Positions 44,450 to 57,169 are shown, numbered from the stretch's first letter. The stretch is DNA of 64,000 bases from Rotaria socialis (GCA_905331475.1 CAJNYU010000824.1:78399-142398); one strand, 5' to 3'. Translations and numbers: made by a program. The notes: generated by a model from the letters alone, not told the origin.

Positions 44450-45741
44450 ATGAAGAATAGCTTGAAATTATCTCGTTATTTACCTCATCATTATCAAGAT
44501 AATAGCTACAATGATTATCCATCAGGTAAAAACAACAAAAAAAACTTTTTTTTTAAGTCAATGACAAATACTACGTTTTGATTTTTCATTAGATACAAAA
44601 TATCCTTCAATATGTGCTGGTTGTAATTGTCAAATTTACGATCAATATTTATTAAAAGTTGCGCCAGATCTTGAATGGCACATTCAATGTTTAAAATGTT
44701 ACGAATGTGGACAATATCTCGATGAAAAAACGACATGTTTTGTTCTCGATGGAAAAACTTTTTGCAAATTCGATTATATACGGTACATATCTTTTATAAA
44801 CGGCGTTTTGTGATAGTAACCTATGAATGAATTATTTACTTGACCGGTTTGACTTCTTTTTCCCCACTCTCGCTTGAACAGATTGCATCCGAGTGAGCAA
44901 TAGAATAGCGCATGCAGAGATTTCACTTAGCAGAATTAATTCTATTGATAAACATGCAATTATTCTTTTGTTTTTTTTTGGTTCTAATTAGATTGTTTGT
45001 ATCTAAATGTGCCAAATGTCACCAATCGTTTTCTAAAAATGACTTATTTATTCGTACGACATTCTATCGAAGATTTCATACGGATTGTTTTCGTTGTGAT
45101 CATTGTGATCATTTGCTTACATCAGGCGATGAATATTATATTCATAGGCAAAATGAAATTTTATGTCGACAACATTTTCAACAATTATCATCAAATGAAA
45201 CAAGTAGTACAGAATCAAAATCGTCATCGTCGGATTCAGTTGGAAATCCAACAGCAGGTAAGAAACGTATGTCGTGCATGCACACTTACATCCGTTCGGA
45301 TGTGACTATGGCGTGAAGGAAGGAATCGACGGCATGCTTTTCATGACGGAAGTCAGATCAGTCTGGGGTGCTCTCTTTTCGCACTACATACTAAGATTAC
45401 TAATCAGTCAATACCGTTTTTTTCTTCTTTCAAACCGGATACAGTCAATAAATGCACGTGTCGATTGATAAGAGATATTTTCAGTTTTTTTTCAGATCAG
45501 ATGAAAGAACAATGCTCGAATTCTTCATCTTCTTCTGTTTTTGTTTGAATGAAATCGTTTTTGATAGCATTGCGATAGTAGTGACTTTATGCTTGTCTAT
45601 TGAGAATTGAAGTCAGAATCAATTGAATCGATTGATAGCGTTAGGAGACTTTCATTTCATTAAATATATACAAAGCGACAGTTATCATATGTTCATATTT
45701 TCTACAGTGATGTTTACGATCGATTCGTTGTTTTAGCAACA

Positions 45742-45775
<34 letters not shown>

Positions 45776-46526
45776 TTCCATTACGTCCACTACCAACATC
45801 ATCATCATCATCAGCAGCATCAAGCTCGTCAAATCAAGTAACAGTAGGACTTAGCGGCTCGAAATCAACAAATCATGGAAATACTATACGTAAAGATAAA
45901 ACAACACGTATGCGTACAGTATTAAACGAAAAACAACTGTTAACGCTACGTACATGCTATAGTGCTAATCCACGACCGGATGCACTTATGAAAGAGCAAC
46001 TTGTTGAAATGACACAATTATCTCCGCGTGTTATACGTGTTTGGTTTCAAAATAAACGTAAGAACAAAGGATCGAAGTTTTGATTTGCCAAAAATAAAAT
46101 ACTTAACATATATATTTTTAAAAAATAGGTTGTAAAGATAAAAAGAAAAGTATATTAGCAAAACAAACTCAAGAACAACAAAAAGTTCTCTCAAGTCTTA
46201 ATCATGGTATACCATTAGTTGCTTCATCTCCTGTATCAAACGATATGAATATTGGTTTACCGCAAGCATCACTTGTTGAAGTTCAATATCATCCAGGTGG
46301 TCCATGGAAAACGTTTAATGAAGCATATCCACCGTTTTCTAATGATTATCATTCTCATAGTCATCAACATCATATACAACAACGACAGCCAACTTTTCAT
46401 GATAATGTTCTTAGCGGTTTTGCATCAGAGGATGATAGCAATTGTTTTGATGCATCACAATTTAGTGAAGAACGTAGTGACAATAGTTGCGATGGAAGTG
46501 CAACTGGTCAACTAACACTTTTGTGA
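44450..46526 (+). CDS. ISL1: Islet-class LIM-homeodomain transcription factor
   Basis: Exons 44450-44525, 44593-44782, 44992-45257, 45737-46057 and 46129-46526 join without frame breaks to 416 residues. LIM1 (about 33-88) contains [20 protein letters not shown] and ends CKFDYIR. LIM2 (about 95-145) has [14 protein letters not shown] and [12 protein letters not shown] run of 11 Asn and a Ser-rich linker precede the homeodomain (about 233-292), which is nearly canonical for Islet ([48 protein letters not shown]). The last exon has a His/Gln-rich tail and [11 protein letters not shown], like the Islet C-terminal motif. Islet proteins specify motor and other neurons in bilaterians. ISL1 and ISL2 arose in vertebrates, so the symbol means the class. 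Confidence 0.95.
45742..45774 (+). repeat. (AAT)11 coding microsatellite in the Islet gene
   Basis: Eleven consecutive AAT codons make a poly-Asn run between LIM2 and homeodomain. It lies in exon 4, directly after the splice acceptor at 45736. Perfect codon repetition suggests length variation among alleles. Confidence 0.85.
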
Positions 46527-49036
46527 TTTACTTTCGTTTCTTTCTTTTTCTTCTTCTTTTTTTTTGCTTGTAATAAAATTGAATTTCCTATATATTCTAT
46601 CAAGCGTATAATAATTCAATTTATATATTAAATCAACAATAACACTTGACTAGAAAGTCTTGCATAATTTGTTATCTTACTCAGCAAGATATTTTGTACA
46701 TATGTAAGATAAATAACAATAATAAAACTAAATTATTATATCAGATGATGTGTCAATAGGCAGACACACATATACACCTTATCTGCTATATCGATGCCCA
46801 TCTTCATTGTCACCCTTCGATCCATTAGCACATTGAAAGAAATATCATGAGGGAAAAATAACACACCTACATCCTCTACCGATCAGTTTCATAAAGTGTT
46901 GATAGAGATGCAAACTTGTTTTTGTCGTATATCACACTTGCAATGTGCCATAGATCAAAGAATATTCTATTTAATCTTTTTGTTGTATAGAAGCAGAAAA
47001 TTAAAAAACAAAACATATCGAGATAATATGGAAACGTTTAATAGAATGCCGCTATTTTATTGTCGATAAAGTCATTCTATAAACATCCATAGGAACTCTC
47101 ATTGATGTTATTATACTAATATGTCGGCAATTTTCTATGTGAGTTATTAAACAGAACTCGTTTTTTTTCTCTTTCTTGAACGCATCATCTTTCTTTCTTT
47201 TCTTTCCTTTACACATGAAGGATAGATAATGCACATGAATGCATTCACTGAACTAATTCGATTAGTGTGTTTACACGTTTTATATTTGTGTGACTTACTA
47301 TCATGAGCAAAGACCACCTATTGAGCGAGTGCATAGATTAGGCTTTATAAAACTAGTAGGGTACTATGTTAGCAGATGTTGATTCAAATGCATTACTCTG
47401 TTTACATTCAACCCGATGACTATTGAGTGTACGATACATATTTGTCTGGATGTGTTTATCCTTAGTCATGGATAGATATGTTTATCTTTCCGATACCGAC
47501 TTGATCAAGAAAAACAATGGAGTATTTTTTTTGAAATAAAGATATTTAAAAAATTAATCCGGCTCAAGTGATAGAAATAATGTGTTCGGTTTTTTTCAAT
47601 TTCAAAAACAAAAAGAAGATCATTGAACTGATAAAAGATGCTTTTATTGCTTGACTAAGCAAGGTTTCGTCTACACGCAGAGAAGACTTATCAAGAAGAG
47701 AAAACGTCTAACACAAAACAAAAAGAAAGTTTGAGAATATACGTACATAAATGAATCAATTCAATATTAACAACTAGAATGAATTAGATCGATAATGTGT
47801 ATCATAACAGTTAGAGATGAAATTAAGTTATGTTTGTTTCTCTCTCTCTCTCTCTCTAATTGATTCCATTATTTTTGTTTTACTTTAGAAAAGCTTAGAT
47901 TCAGATTTCAGTAACGATCCTATTAATTAGTTGCACAGATCAAGATCTACACTTACTTACTTACTTTTAGGAATTGAAATAAATCAACAAAACGAGTCCA
48001 CTTCATGATAAATCGTAATGAACTAAATTATTCTTTATAACTCACAGATATAAACGGCTACAGACAGAATGTGAGACAATATGGCTTAAGAGCAAAACAT
48101 ATTGAGTGTTCGTTTAGTAAGCTTCATGTATAATCTCAATAAAAAAAGTGAAGATATTTTTCTTACATTCACAAAAGTGATTAACTTTCAATTCATGAAA
48201 ACGTATACGAACAGTTGTCATGATTACCAATATAGTTTTATCTCCATAATCATGAATAATGGCTATGTTAAATTCAATCAGAAAAAATTCAAATAATAAA
48301 TTAAGGAAACAAAGCAAATGAAGTTTTCTCATTTTTTTCCGTCGTACTGTTGAAGAAATCTGTTCCTCAGATCGCTAAACTTCAATAAGTTCAGAGAAAA
48401 TGTTTGGATTATGACATTTCGAATTTTCTAATCACATAAAGACAAATCTAAGTTGAAGTTTATTTCTCATCATGTTTTTCAGTATAACAAAATCTTATTA
48501 ATGTGATATCTTCTGATAAATTGAACTAAATATATTGTTAAGCTATTCGACACACTCTCAACAAATGATGTCTGTTTCGTTTCATCGTGTTAATTGTAGT
48601 TATTTTTATAATTTTAAAAACTACTTAAATTGTATCTTCATTTGATATTGATTTAAGAAAAGTTGAACCTTAGTATTATTTTTCTCTCCTAATATTTTTT
48701 ATTCAACTATTTAATATTAAGTCTTCTGATAGAAAATAGGATTAATTCTTTTGCAAGACTTTTTTTCATGATAACCAATATCAGTATTCATTACTGATTT
48801 AAAGTACGCTCGATTTTGTAAATTATCTTTCTAAAATGTTTAATAATAGAGTGAGGGATTGAATCTATGACGATAAATAATTTTCATTGTTTCTATATTC
48901 TTTATAAAAAAATATCTTTTTCACAGTTCTATTTTTCCAAATTAAGGTTATTAGTACAATTCATCATTTCATAGCCTGAGATCCATCGGAAACAAATTAG
49001 AAAGTGTTAGCTTTACAAAACTTGAAGGTGTACTCT
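46527..49036. other. intergenic, nothing recognised
   Basis: AT-rich, with a short (CT)n tract at 47841-47860. A frame on each strand near 48102-48332 overlaps the other and has no recognisable motif. Confidence 0.4.
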
Positions 49037-49044
49037 GTCAATAC

Positions 49045-49750
49045 TAGGGGTGTCACATTTAAATTTAAAAAAATTTATTAAATCGGGAAATAAATTTTCA
49101 AAAATTTTAATTTAAAATAAATTAAATTTTTTTTAAATGAAAAGTTAAATTTAAATTTAATTAAATTTAAATTAAATTGTTTGAAATTCAAATTAGTTAA
49201 ATTTTGAAAACTAGCAGATAAAAATAGTTTTTGACTTGATTGCTACTATATAAAGTTAAATTTGAGTATGTTTCCTGTTTTCTAAAGTTAAAACTAGTCA
49301 TTCTTCTATGAATTGTGCTATTAAATACATTTTTATGAGTATCCTAGTATTTTGAAGAACAAAGATGACGGATCCTGCATAATCTGTAGAGAAATTTTGA
49401 CTATTATGAACAAATATTAACCTAAAATACTAGATTTTCCTCTCATTTAGTATTTATTACTGTTAAAGTCACGTATTTCTCTCGTAGCAATCATGTGTAT
49501 CCATCCAAACAGTTTATTAAATTTAAAATTTAAATTTAAAAAAATTTATTAAATCAAGAAATAAATTTTCAAAAATTTAATTTAAATTAAATTTAAATTC
49601 TGAAAATTTAAATTTTATTTAAATTTAAATTTTTGTATCAGAAAAATTTAAATTTATTTTAAATTTAACTTGATAGAATTTAATTTAAAATTAAATTAAC
49701 TTTTCATGAAGTTAAATTTAAATAAAATAAACTGTAAATTGACACCCCTA
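49045..49750. mobile_element. Word element A: TTTAAATTTAAA hAT-like MITE with 8-bp target duplication
   Basis: Ends are TAGGGGTGTCA and TGACACCCCTA, and gtcaatac is duplicated exactly at 49037-49044 and 49751-49758. Both are classic hAT signs. Subterminal regions (49055-49210 and 49520-49745) consist almost wholly of AAATTTAAATTTAAAA words in both orientations. The centre (49210-49510) is unique sequence. No coding capacity is seen. Confidence 0.88.
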
Positions 49751-50328
49751 GTCAATACGTATATTGATCATTCTAATGATGAGCACGAAGTTTTGATGAT
49801 AGCTATTTCGTTTTAGCATAAACNATTCTTCTATGAATTGTGCTATTAAATACATTTTTATGAGTATCCTAGTATTTTGAAGAACAAAGATGACGGATCC
49901 TGCATAATCTGTAGAGAAATTTTGACTATTATGAACAAATATTAATCTAAAATACTAGATTTTCCTCTCATTTAGTATTTATTACTGTTAAAGTCACGTA
50001 TTTCTGTCGTAGCAATCATGTGTATCCATCCAAACAGTTTATTAAATTTAAAATTTAAATTTAAAAAAATTTATTAAAAATTTAATTTAAATTAAATTTA
50101 AATTCTGAAAATTTAAATTTTATTTAAATTTAAATTTTTGTATCAGAAAAATTTAAATTTATTTAAAATTTAACTTGATAGAATTTTATTTAAAATTAAA
50201 TTAACTTTTCATGAAGTTAAATTTAAATTAAATAAACTGTAAATTGACACCCCTAGTCAATACGTATATTGATCATTCTAATGATAAGCACGAAGTTTTG
50301 ATGATAGCTATTTCGTTTTCGCATAAAC
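49300..50328. repeat. 524-bp direct duplication separated by a single N
   Basis: Positions 49300-49823 recur at 49825-50328 with few substitutions and a 20-bp loss inside the AT-word region. The unknown base at 49824 lies exactly at the junction. The second copy ends where normal flanking sequence (CACCTCATTAG) continues. This is the form left when an assembler joins two contig ends with one N and does not merge their overlap. A true tandem duplication is less likely. Confidence 0.85.
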
Positions 50329-50329
50329 A

Positions 50330-52308
50330 CCTCATTAGAAGCACACAATCAACATGAAATTAAAAATTGTTCAAGATAAAACAAAATGCATTGCACAATG
50401 TCACTCATCGAAAATTATTTAAATAGTTAATATTCAGTTTTTAAAGCCTATGACACGCACGTTCAAAATATCCTTGCGCTTTTAGGCGGCACATCACTGG
50501 TTAGTTACTTGATGATTGCTTAGCAATTTTCGCAACAATTTGAAATACTAATCATATTGACTGGAGTTTCTTTTACATCGTGAAATTCTGTTAATAACAC
50601 CATAATGATGTTAAGTCGCGTCGGCCAAAATATTGGCAAAAATAATTCATTCTTTTTTCGATCGACCCATAAATAAATCAATAACTATCATTATATTAGG
50701 GAGTGAGTTTGAATAAGTTCATTTGGCTGCTTTTATTCATTTCGAGAAACTTCTGAGAATTCCCACGCGTTTGTTACACTCTTTCTCATGCGATGAACAT
50801 AGAGTTTTAAGTATATTCAAAAAATATGAAAACATTCGCAGAAGAAATGGCAATGACGGAAATACAATCAGTCACATAATCAAGACTGAAAAGAGAGGTG
50901 AAATGATTAACAGATCTTTCTGATCTGTGTTATTTCTATGTAAAACAGAAAATATTTAGTTCTACAAACACTGAAGGATGAGTAGGTGCGCATAATTACT
51001 CGATTTAGGCTTTAAGCATAAAACTGAAATTACCTTATTGCTAGAATGTTGGAATATCAAAGAATTATTAACTAGGAAATATGTCAATATACAACTGAAC
51101 GAACTCGTCTTTCTATACAATCCATCCTTTTCTTTACTGTTATGCATACAAAATCAAACAACACACGTATCTATATAGAACGTTACAACGTGATCACATA
51201 CGAAATTGTGCGAGCTGTATTCAAATTCTATTAGTGGTACCCGAAAACAAGTCTTTTCAGCGACAGACGACAAAAACGTTTGTCACTTCTAATACAGCGT
51301 CACATCCAAGCACATTATTTCACAATAATTTTCAGGACAACACGCTGATGAATTGTTTGTCTTCTAGAGAAAAAAATGAATATGTACATATTTTATTTGG
51401 TTTCTTGACAACACCAACGAATATTTTTCTTCGGTTCTCCTTTTCTTCATCGCCAAACATAGTTTGCTTATACATACAAGTGCTATTAAAAGCAAACTGA
51501 TTGAATTGCGACTAAAAGAAAAACTTGATATTTTGTATTGCCGTATTTTGATCATGAAAACAATGATTTTATAAAGCCTATACTAACCTAAGTTTTAAAC
51601 ATGCACAAAAATTGGCGTTGAAACAGGTCTCACAATATTTCATCAACTCGAAAAAATGTATCAAAACTTTGATGACATTGACAATAAAGGAAGATCAATT
51701 TGTAGTTTAAAGATATACAGCTTTCTTTTCATGCCTACAACTAAGCACGTATTAATTCAGAATCAATACTATACAATATCACACTGTTTCGCTCCATTTT
51801 CAACGATACAAGAAGCATATGATTCGGTTCCCTTGGCCAATTTTATTTGCGATTCAGTCATATTATTGCCCAACACTTTTCAGAACGCACGAAATCAGTT
51901 GTTTTTCGAAACTATCATGAAAGGTTGACCATCCTGGGATTTAGTTTCACGCCGATATTTGGTTACACGCATTCTTCTCCTTACCCATGCCTCTGGATTT
52001 CTTGCAACTTGTTTTTTTTTTATATATTTGTGAATCTAAAAGTATGTGTTGCCCGTTCAAGAGTCTCACCAGGCTATGCTCATTTCTTAAATCAATATTT
52101 TCTGCTTCATTTCTGAAAAATGTATTTTCAACTCAGACCAATGAGATGAAGAAAGAGAGCATTGTGTTTTTTTTTGTTTCAAAAGAATCGCTCGAGGCCG
52201 ATTCAAATTGAAAAAAAGGAAGTAAACAATCCACTTGTTGAAAACATCACAAGCTTAACGTAGGCTCGTCATTTTAATCGACAACGAAATTCTGCACGCA
52301 ATACAAAA
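50330..52308. other. intergenic, nothing recognised
   Basis: Several short frames (for example 51234-51500) lack motifs, splice partners or repeats. Confidence 0.4.
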
Positions 52309-53259
52309 ATGAGCCGATTTATGTATATCGAACAAAAAACAATACGACTTCCGCCTGTCCATGGCTATCGTACTCATCCTCTACTTCCACTTCGACAGGC
52401 TTTGGATCCAATCATCTCTCAAATAGACAAATTAGAAAAATCCATAACAGTTGCAAAGAGTGAATGTCATTTTCCTTCAGAACACGGCTTGACTCGTGAA
52501 GAATCAGCAGCAATATACCTATATACAATGGAGTGGGATGAGCAAAGTTTATATAAAGTGCTTAACGCGACACTTCGTGACCAAAATCGATCTTTATTAA
52601 TCCCATGGCATGGGTATTTGAAGTTATTTGATACAGCATTAAAAAAATTGCCTAGTCGTCAAATGAATGTGTGGCGTGGTATCAAGGGTGAAGTTTCTAA
52701 GAAATATGAAGAAAATAATGAAGAAACTTGGTGGTATTTTTCATCATGTTCATCTTCATTGAAAGTCGTCAAAGAGTTTCTTGGCCCCGTATCAACATTG
52801 TTTATGATTGAAGTTAAGAATGGCAAAGATATTTCTGCATACAGTTCAATTCAAAACGAAAAAGAAATTATTCTTTCATTGGGTACTCGAGTGAAAGTAG
52901 GTGACGCACTAAATCATGACTCAATGAACGTGATACACTTCCGTGAATTGGAGAATGATGACGTTGAAGAATTACCATCGCCATTTCTGAAAATGAATGT
53001 CGGTGCAGCAGCGCAACCTAATTTTAGTGAGTAGTATTTTTTCCGGACGGCTATAAAAAGTAAATCACTTCTAGTAAAACAAGCTACATCAGTAAATAGC
53101 AAATCATCGACAGTTGAAGTCAAAACATACCCAAATGGTGACAAATACGACACCGTAATTCGCATATTACGCGTGACGAAGCGTTTTATTAGTAGTGCTG
53201 ATGACAGCCTGCACATATTCTACATTATAAAAGAAAAACTGCTAAGGGGAATTGAGTAA
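52309..53259 (+). CDS. Arginine-specific mono-ADP-ribosyltransferase (ART, R-S-E class)
   Basis: Exon 52309-53026 encodes the ART fold. It contains the Arg of the NAD site in NVWRGIKG (R123), the Ser motif in YFSSCSSSL (about 145-150) and the E-x-E motif in NEKEIIL (Glu184, Glu186), the pair that gives arginine specificity. A donor in TTTAGTGAGT allows splicing to 53075-53259. This gives a tail with an MORN-like block (YPNGDKYD) instead of the stop at 53032. The enzyme would transfer ADP-ribose from NAD to protein arginine. There is no signal peptide or GPI signal, so it may act inside the cell. ART genes are greatly expanded in bdelloids and often combined with repeat domains. The MORN array just downstream suggests such a combination. 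Confidence 0.88.
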
Positions 53260-54482
53260 CGGAAAAAAGCACGGAACAGGCACGTATTACTATGCTAGTA
53301 CGAACACGTATCAAGGTAATACAGCCAATGGCATAAACACAAGTCAAGGTGGTTCTACACAGCCAAAGGGCAACCGATACGAGACGGATTATTCACAAAT
53401 GCTCTCTCCGGATCACAAGCCATAGTAGATGTACGAGACATGATAGTTGATAGGCTATATGAACAACTCATGGGACAATGGAAGGATGACAAAAAACATG
53501 GAAAAGGCACTAATTATTATCCGAATGGGAACAAATATGAAGGTGATTGGATTGACGACAAGAGAACGGGTCAAGGCATTTTAACATGGCCTAATGGTAA
53601 TCGATACGAGCAGGGGTATTCACAAATGTCCTCTCCGCATCTCATTTCAAAGTAAATGTGAGAGAAAAGCTAGTTGATAGAGTGTACGAATAAGTCTTGG
53701 GACAATTCCAGGATGGAAAGATTAATGGAAAAGGTACATATTACTATAGCACTGGGCAAAAGTATACCGGTGATTGGATCAATGAAAAGAAAACAGGTCA
53801 AGGCGTTTATACATGGCCTAATGGCAATCGATACGAGAAGGACTATTCAAAAATGTCTTTTCCTCACTCAATTCAATGGTTAGTGCATTGAGAAAGGAGA
53901 GTTGATAGACTACGAACAAATCAAGGGACAATGGAAGGATGACATGAAGCACGGAAGAGGCACGTATTACTATGCTAGCGGAAACAAGTACGCAGGTAAT
54001 TGGGTCGACGAAAAGAGAACAGGTCAAGGAGTTTACACGTGGCCTAATGGCAATCGGTATGAGGAGGGGTATTCACAAATGCCCTCTCCTCATCTCATTT
54101 CAGAGTAGATGCGAGAGAAAAGGTAGTTGCTAGAATGTCTGAATAAGTCTTGGGACAATTTCAGGACGGAAAGATTAACGGAAGAGGCACGTATTACTAT
54201 GGTAATGGGCATAAGTATGCAGGTGATTGGATTGATGAAAAGAAAGCAGGTCAAGGTGTTTATACATGGTCAAATGGTGATCGATATGAGAAGGAGTATT
54301 CGCAAATGTTCATTCATCATCATATATGATGGTTAATGTATTGAGAAAGGAGAGTTGATGAAATGAATGAATAAGTCATGGGACAATTCAAAGATGACAA
54401 AAAGCATGGAAAAGGCACACTTTCGTATGCGAAGGGTAAAGTCGAAAAGGGAACATGGTCGAATGATACTTTTGTTGGATAA
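53260..54482 (+). pseudogene. MORN-repeat array, 227-bp tandem units, decayed
   Basis: Five units begin (at GGGACAAT) at 53472, 53699, 53925, 54152 and 54380, a steady 226-228 bp. A more diverged unit lies at 53260-53400. Each encodes two to three MORN motifs, such as GKGTYYY-x-G-x-KYxGDW and GQGVYTWPNGNRYE. Units 1 and 3 start GQWKDD and units 2 and 4 start GQFQDG, so the ancestral unit was doubled. Between units a GGGTATTCAC to TTGATAG stretch looks like a short intron, but units 2, 4 and 5 then read TAA where unit 1 has CAA, and unit 2 has lost the donor. The array is therefore probably not translated through. MORN repeats usually bind membranes or tether proteins. Confidence 0.72.
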
Positions 54483-55205
54483 TGTGACTTCTGTTCCTTT
54501 ATTATGTAATAGATACTTATCTAGCGAAATTCTATCTTGGTTTACAATTCAGAAGGTATTGACAATGAGATCAAAATAGTGGAACCGATTTTTTTTTGTA
54601 TACATTTTGAATATAACATGAATGAAAAAATAGTTGATGCACTATCTCATATTCAAGGAAGCAATTTAGAAAGTAGTGTTGCAAAACGTCTGATGACGTT
54701 GGAGCTGACTCTACTGAATGGCTACAGAGGATACAGTAGGTTTTAATTTCCAATTCTGTTCTTGGGAACTCTTAGGAATTTTCTGCGAAAAGACTATAGA
54801 ACACTTTGTGGACATCAGGCTGTGTTTCAAAGTGAATAAGAACGAATAAGAGAGATGTGCTTCGTTTGTTAAGAACAGCTGTTTCGCATGATCATGACGA
54901 GATATATGAAAGTGGTAGATGGGGAAACCTTGCATTGATTACAGCCATCAGAATGAGCAAAAATATTGTTGAGACCATATCCATCGTTAGCTATTATCTC
55001 ATTTTCAGATCAATGATTTAATGACACTAAAATAAAAATCAACAATAGTGATCTTTAATTTGTCGTAAGTATCTTTATTGAATTCAACCAGATCTTGTTT
55101 ATAAGATTTAATTTTAGTTAATAATAATATATAAAACTATTCTCAACACCGAGAAATACATTGATATTCAACGCCCTCTTTGTTTTAAAGAACAGGTTAG
55201 TTGCT
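54483..55205. other. intergenic, nothing recognised
   Basis: No gene is supported between the MORN array and the hydrolase. A frame at 54537-54746 is featureless. Confidence 0.4.
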
Positions 55206-55210
55206 ACTGT

Positions 55211-56513
55211 ATGACGATGGTGACTCAATGCGCTAATATAACTGATTTCAATGAGATGTTGAAGAACTTTCAAAAATCATTTAGTTCATTCATTCCATCA
55301 AACGTTTCCATACCTACTGGATCATTTTCAAACTTTACTTGTTGTAGTTCCTTCTACGGTAGCTATTATCGGATTAATATGGAGGACAATAAAACGATAT
55401 CCTTCTACTATTATTATGCAATCAACAGAAGAAAATAAATTCCTAATTAATCAATGTCCATCCTTTGCCGAATATCGTCCAACACCATGGATATTTAATA
55501 GGCATTTAATGACAATACTTGGTGTTCTTTTTCGTCCACTACCACGAATCGTATTTGAACGTATTATTGTTACAGTCGATAATACCGGTGGAACAGTTGC
55601 TCTCGATTGGCATATACGTCCTTATCGTCGTCAACCTATTCTAGTAATTCTGCATGGACTTACAGGTGGCTCTTGTAATGAATATGTTCGTTGGATGATT
55701 TTATCTGCTAGTTCAAAACTTGATTTATGTTGTGTTGTAGTACATGCACGTGGATGTGGTCAATCAAAATTAACATCATCAAAATCATTTTGTGCTGCAA
55801 ATACAGATGATGTACGCGCCTCATTGAAATACATTCGTTCTACTGTTGGAGAAGAAACTCCGATCTTCGCTGTTGGCTATTCGTTAGGTGCTGGTATTCT
55901 AACAAAATTTCTTGGTGAAGAAAATAGTCAATGTTCATTGCAAGGTGCTATCGTATGCTGCGCAAGTTTCGATATGCATTTAACGACGAAAAATCTAGAA
56001 CGATGGTTCAATCTACGTATGTACAATCAACGTTTAACAAATAATCTTATACAACATTTACGATTACATGAAGAACATTTTTCAAAGTCAGATTCTCAAG
56101 TAAATCTTAACAATGCTTATCAATCAAAAACAGTCCGTGATTTTGATATACACACTATTGTACCGCAATATGGCTTTCGAAATGTTGAACATTATTATAG
56201 TGTAGCGTCACCAAATCAATATGTAAAATCTATTCGTATACCAACACTTGTTTTGAGCGCCATTGATGATCCAATATGTCCTATCGGTGGTTTACCACAT
56301 GACGATGTTTTACAGAATCCATCTATTATCGTAATAAAAACGTTAGAAGGTGGACATGTTAGTTATCTTCAAGGTTGGTGGCCAACATCATTTTCATATG
56401 ATAATATTGTTGTAGTTGATTATATTAAAGCGAGACTTAAACAAATGAATTATCAATGGGAAAAACAAATTGATGCAGAATCAATAATTGATATTAACAT
56501 TCCAAAGCAATAA
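55211..56513 (+). CDS. ABHD3: ABHD1/ABHD3-type alpha/beta hydrolase
   Basis: The frame 55416-56513 (365 residues) carries the ABHD1/3/15 family pattern: YRPTPWIFNRHLMTIL near the start, the oxyanion block ILHGLTGGS, VVHARGCGQS, nucleophile in GYSLGAG, Asp in SAIDDPICP, and His in EGGHVSYLQGWW. Members act on phospholipids or short acyl lipids at the ER. The family normally has an N-terminal membrane anchor. Such a segment (VVVPSTVAIIGLIWRTI) is encoded in the same frame just before 55416 but has no ATG. An ATG at 55211 opens a different frame with N-glycosylation sites (NIT, NVS, NFT), and a one-base shift near 55340 would connect the two. Either a base is wrong, or translation starts at 55416 without the anchor. 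Confidence 0.85.
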
Positions 56514-56755
56514 TAATGATCTATTTTTCTTTTGTTTTATTTTTATAAACATATAAAGGATTACTTAAGCAAGCTAGATATGGTAACAAGGATCCTTATT
56601 TAGTATACTTATTGCAATAGTGTATCTTGATCGATAGGAATACATTGAAACATTACTAATTTTAGAATATGATAGAGATATCTTCTGAATAAGATAACTA
56701 TTTATTTTGATATTTGTTTTTCTTTCTTCTTATATTTTTCTCTTGTATACATGCT

Positions 56756-57169
56756 TAGAGGTGTCAGCCGAAGGGGTGAACGGCGGCGGTGGCCAACAAT
56801 TTTCAATTTTTAAAGATTTCCAGCGGGTCATTATTTGAATGAGTAATGTCTTTAGGGGCGGCTGCTACAAATTCTGAAATTTTTTTCCACAGCGGCGGCG
56901 CCGTTTGATATTTGCAAGTCCTTATGAGACGGCGGCGGCGGAGTTAAAGATTCGCTGATGAAAATTAAAAGAAAAATGTTCGATTCGATCGCATATGTAA
57001 TGATGTCAGCGGCGGTGGATGACGCTATCCAATATTTTTATCTCTTGCAGCGGCGCAACGGCGGCTCCCCAAAAATTCTTAAAATTACCAGCAATTTGGT
57101 GGCGGGGGCGGCTGATATTATTGAAAACTCGGCTGCTGCGGCCGCTCAGCCGCACGGCTGACACCTCTA
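56756..57169. mobile_element. Word element B: GGCGGC hAT-like MITE with 8-bp target duplication
   Basis: Ends are TAGAGGTGTCAGCCG and CGGCTGACACCTCTA. The 8-bp tacatgct is duplicated at 56748-56755 and 57170-57177. The interior holds clusters of CGGCGGCGG and GCGGCTGC words in an otherwise AT-rich genome, giving a clear local GC peak. Short open frames inside are consequences of the repeat. The terminal TAGnGGTGTCA is shared with the TTTAAA-filled element at 49045, although the interiors have nothing in common. Confidence 0.9.

Noticed and set aside
49055-49745. Simple AT-rich low-complexity tract
   Set aside because: Precise hAT-type ends and an exact 8-bp duplication show that it is a discrete inserted element.
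53674-54579. Frames with MERL, SMKRKQVK and similar text among the MORN units
   Set aside because: They are +1 readings of the MORN repeats. The repeat-frame reading gives clear MORN motifs.
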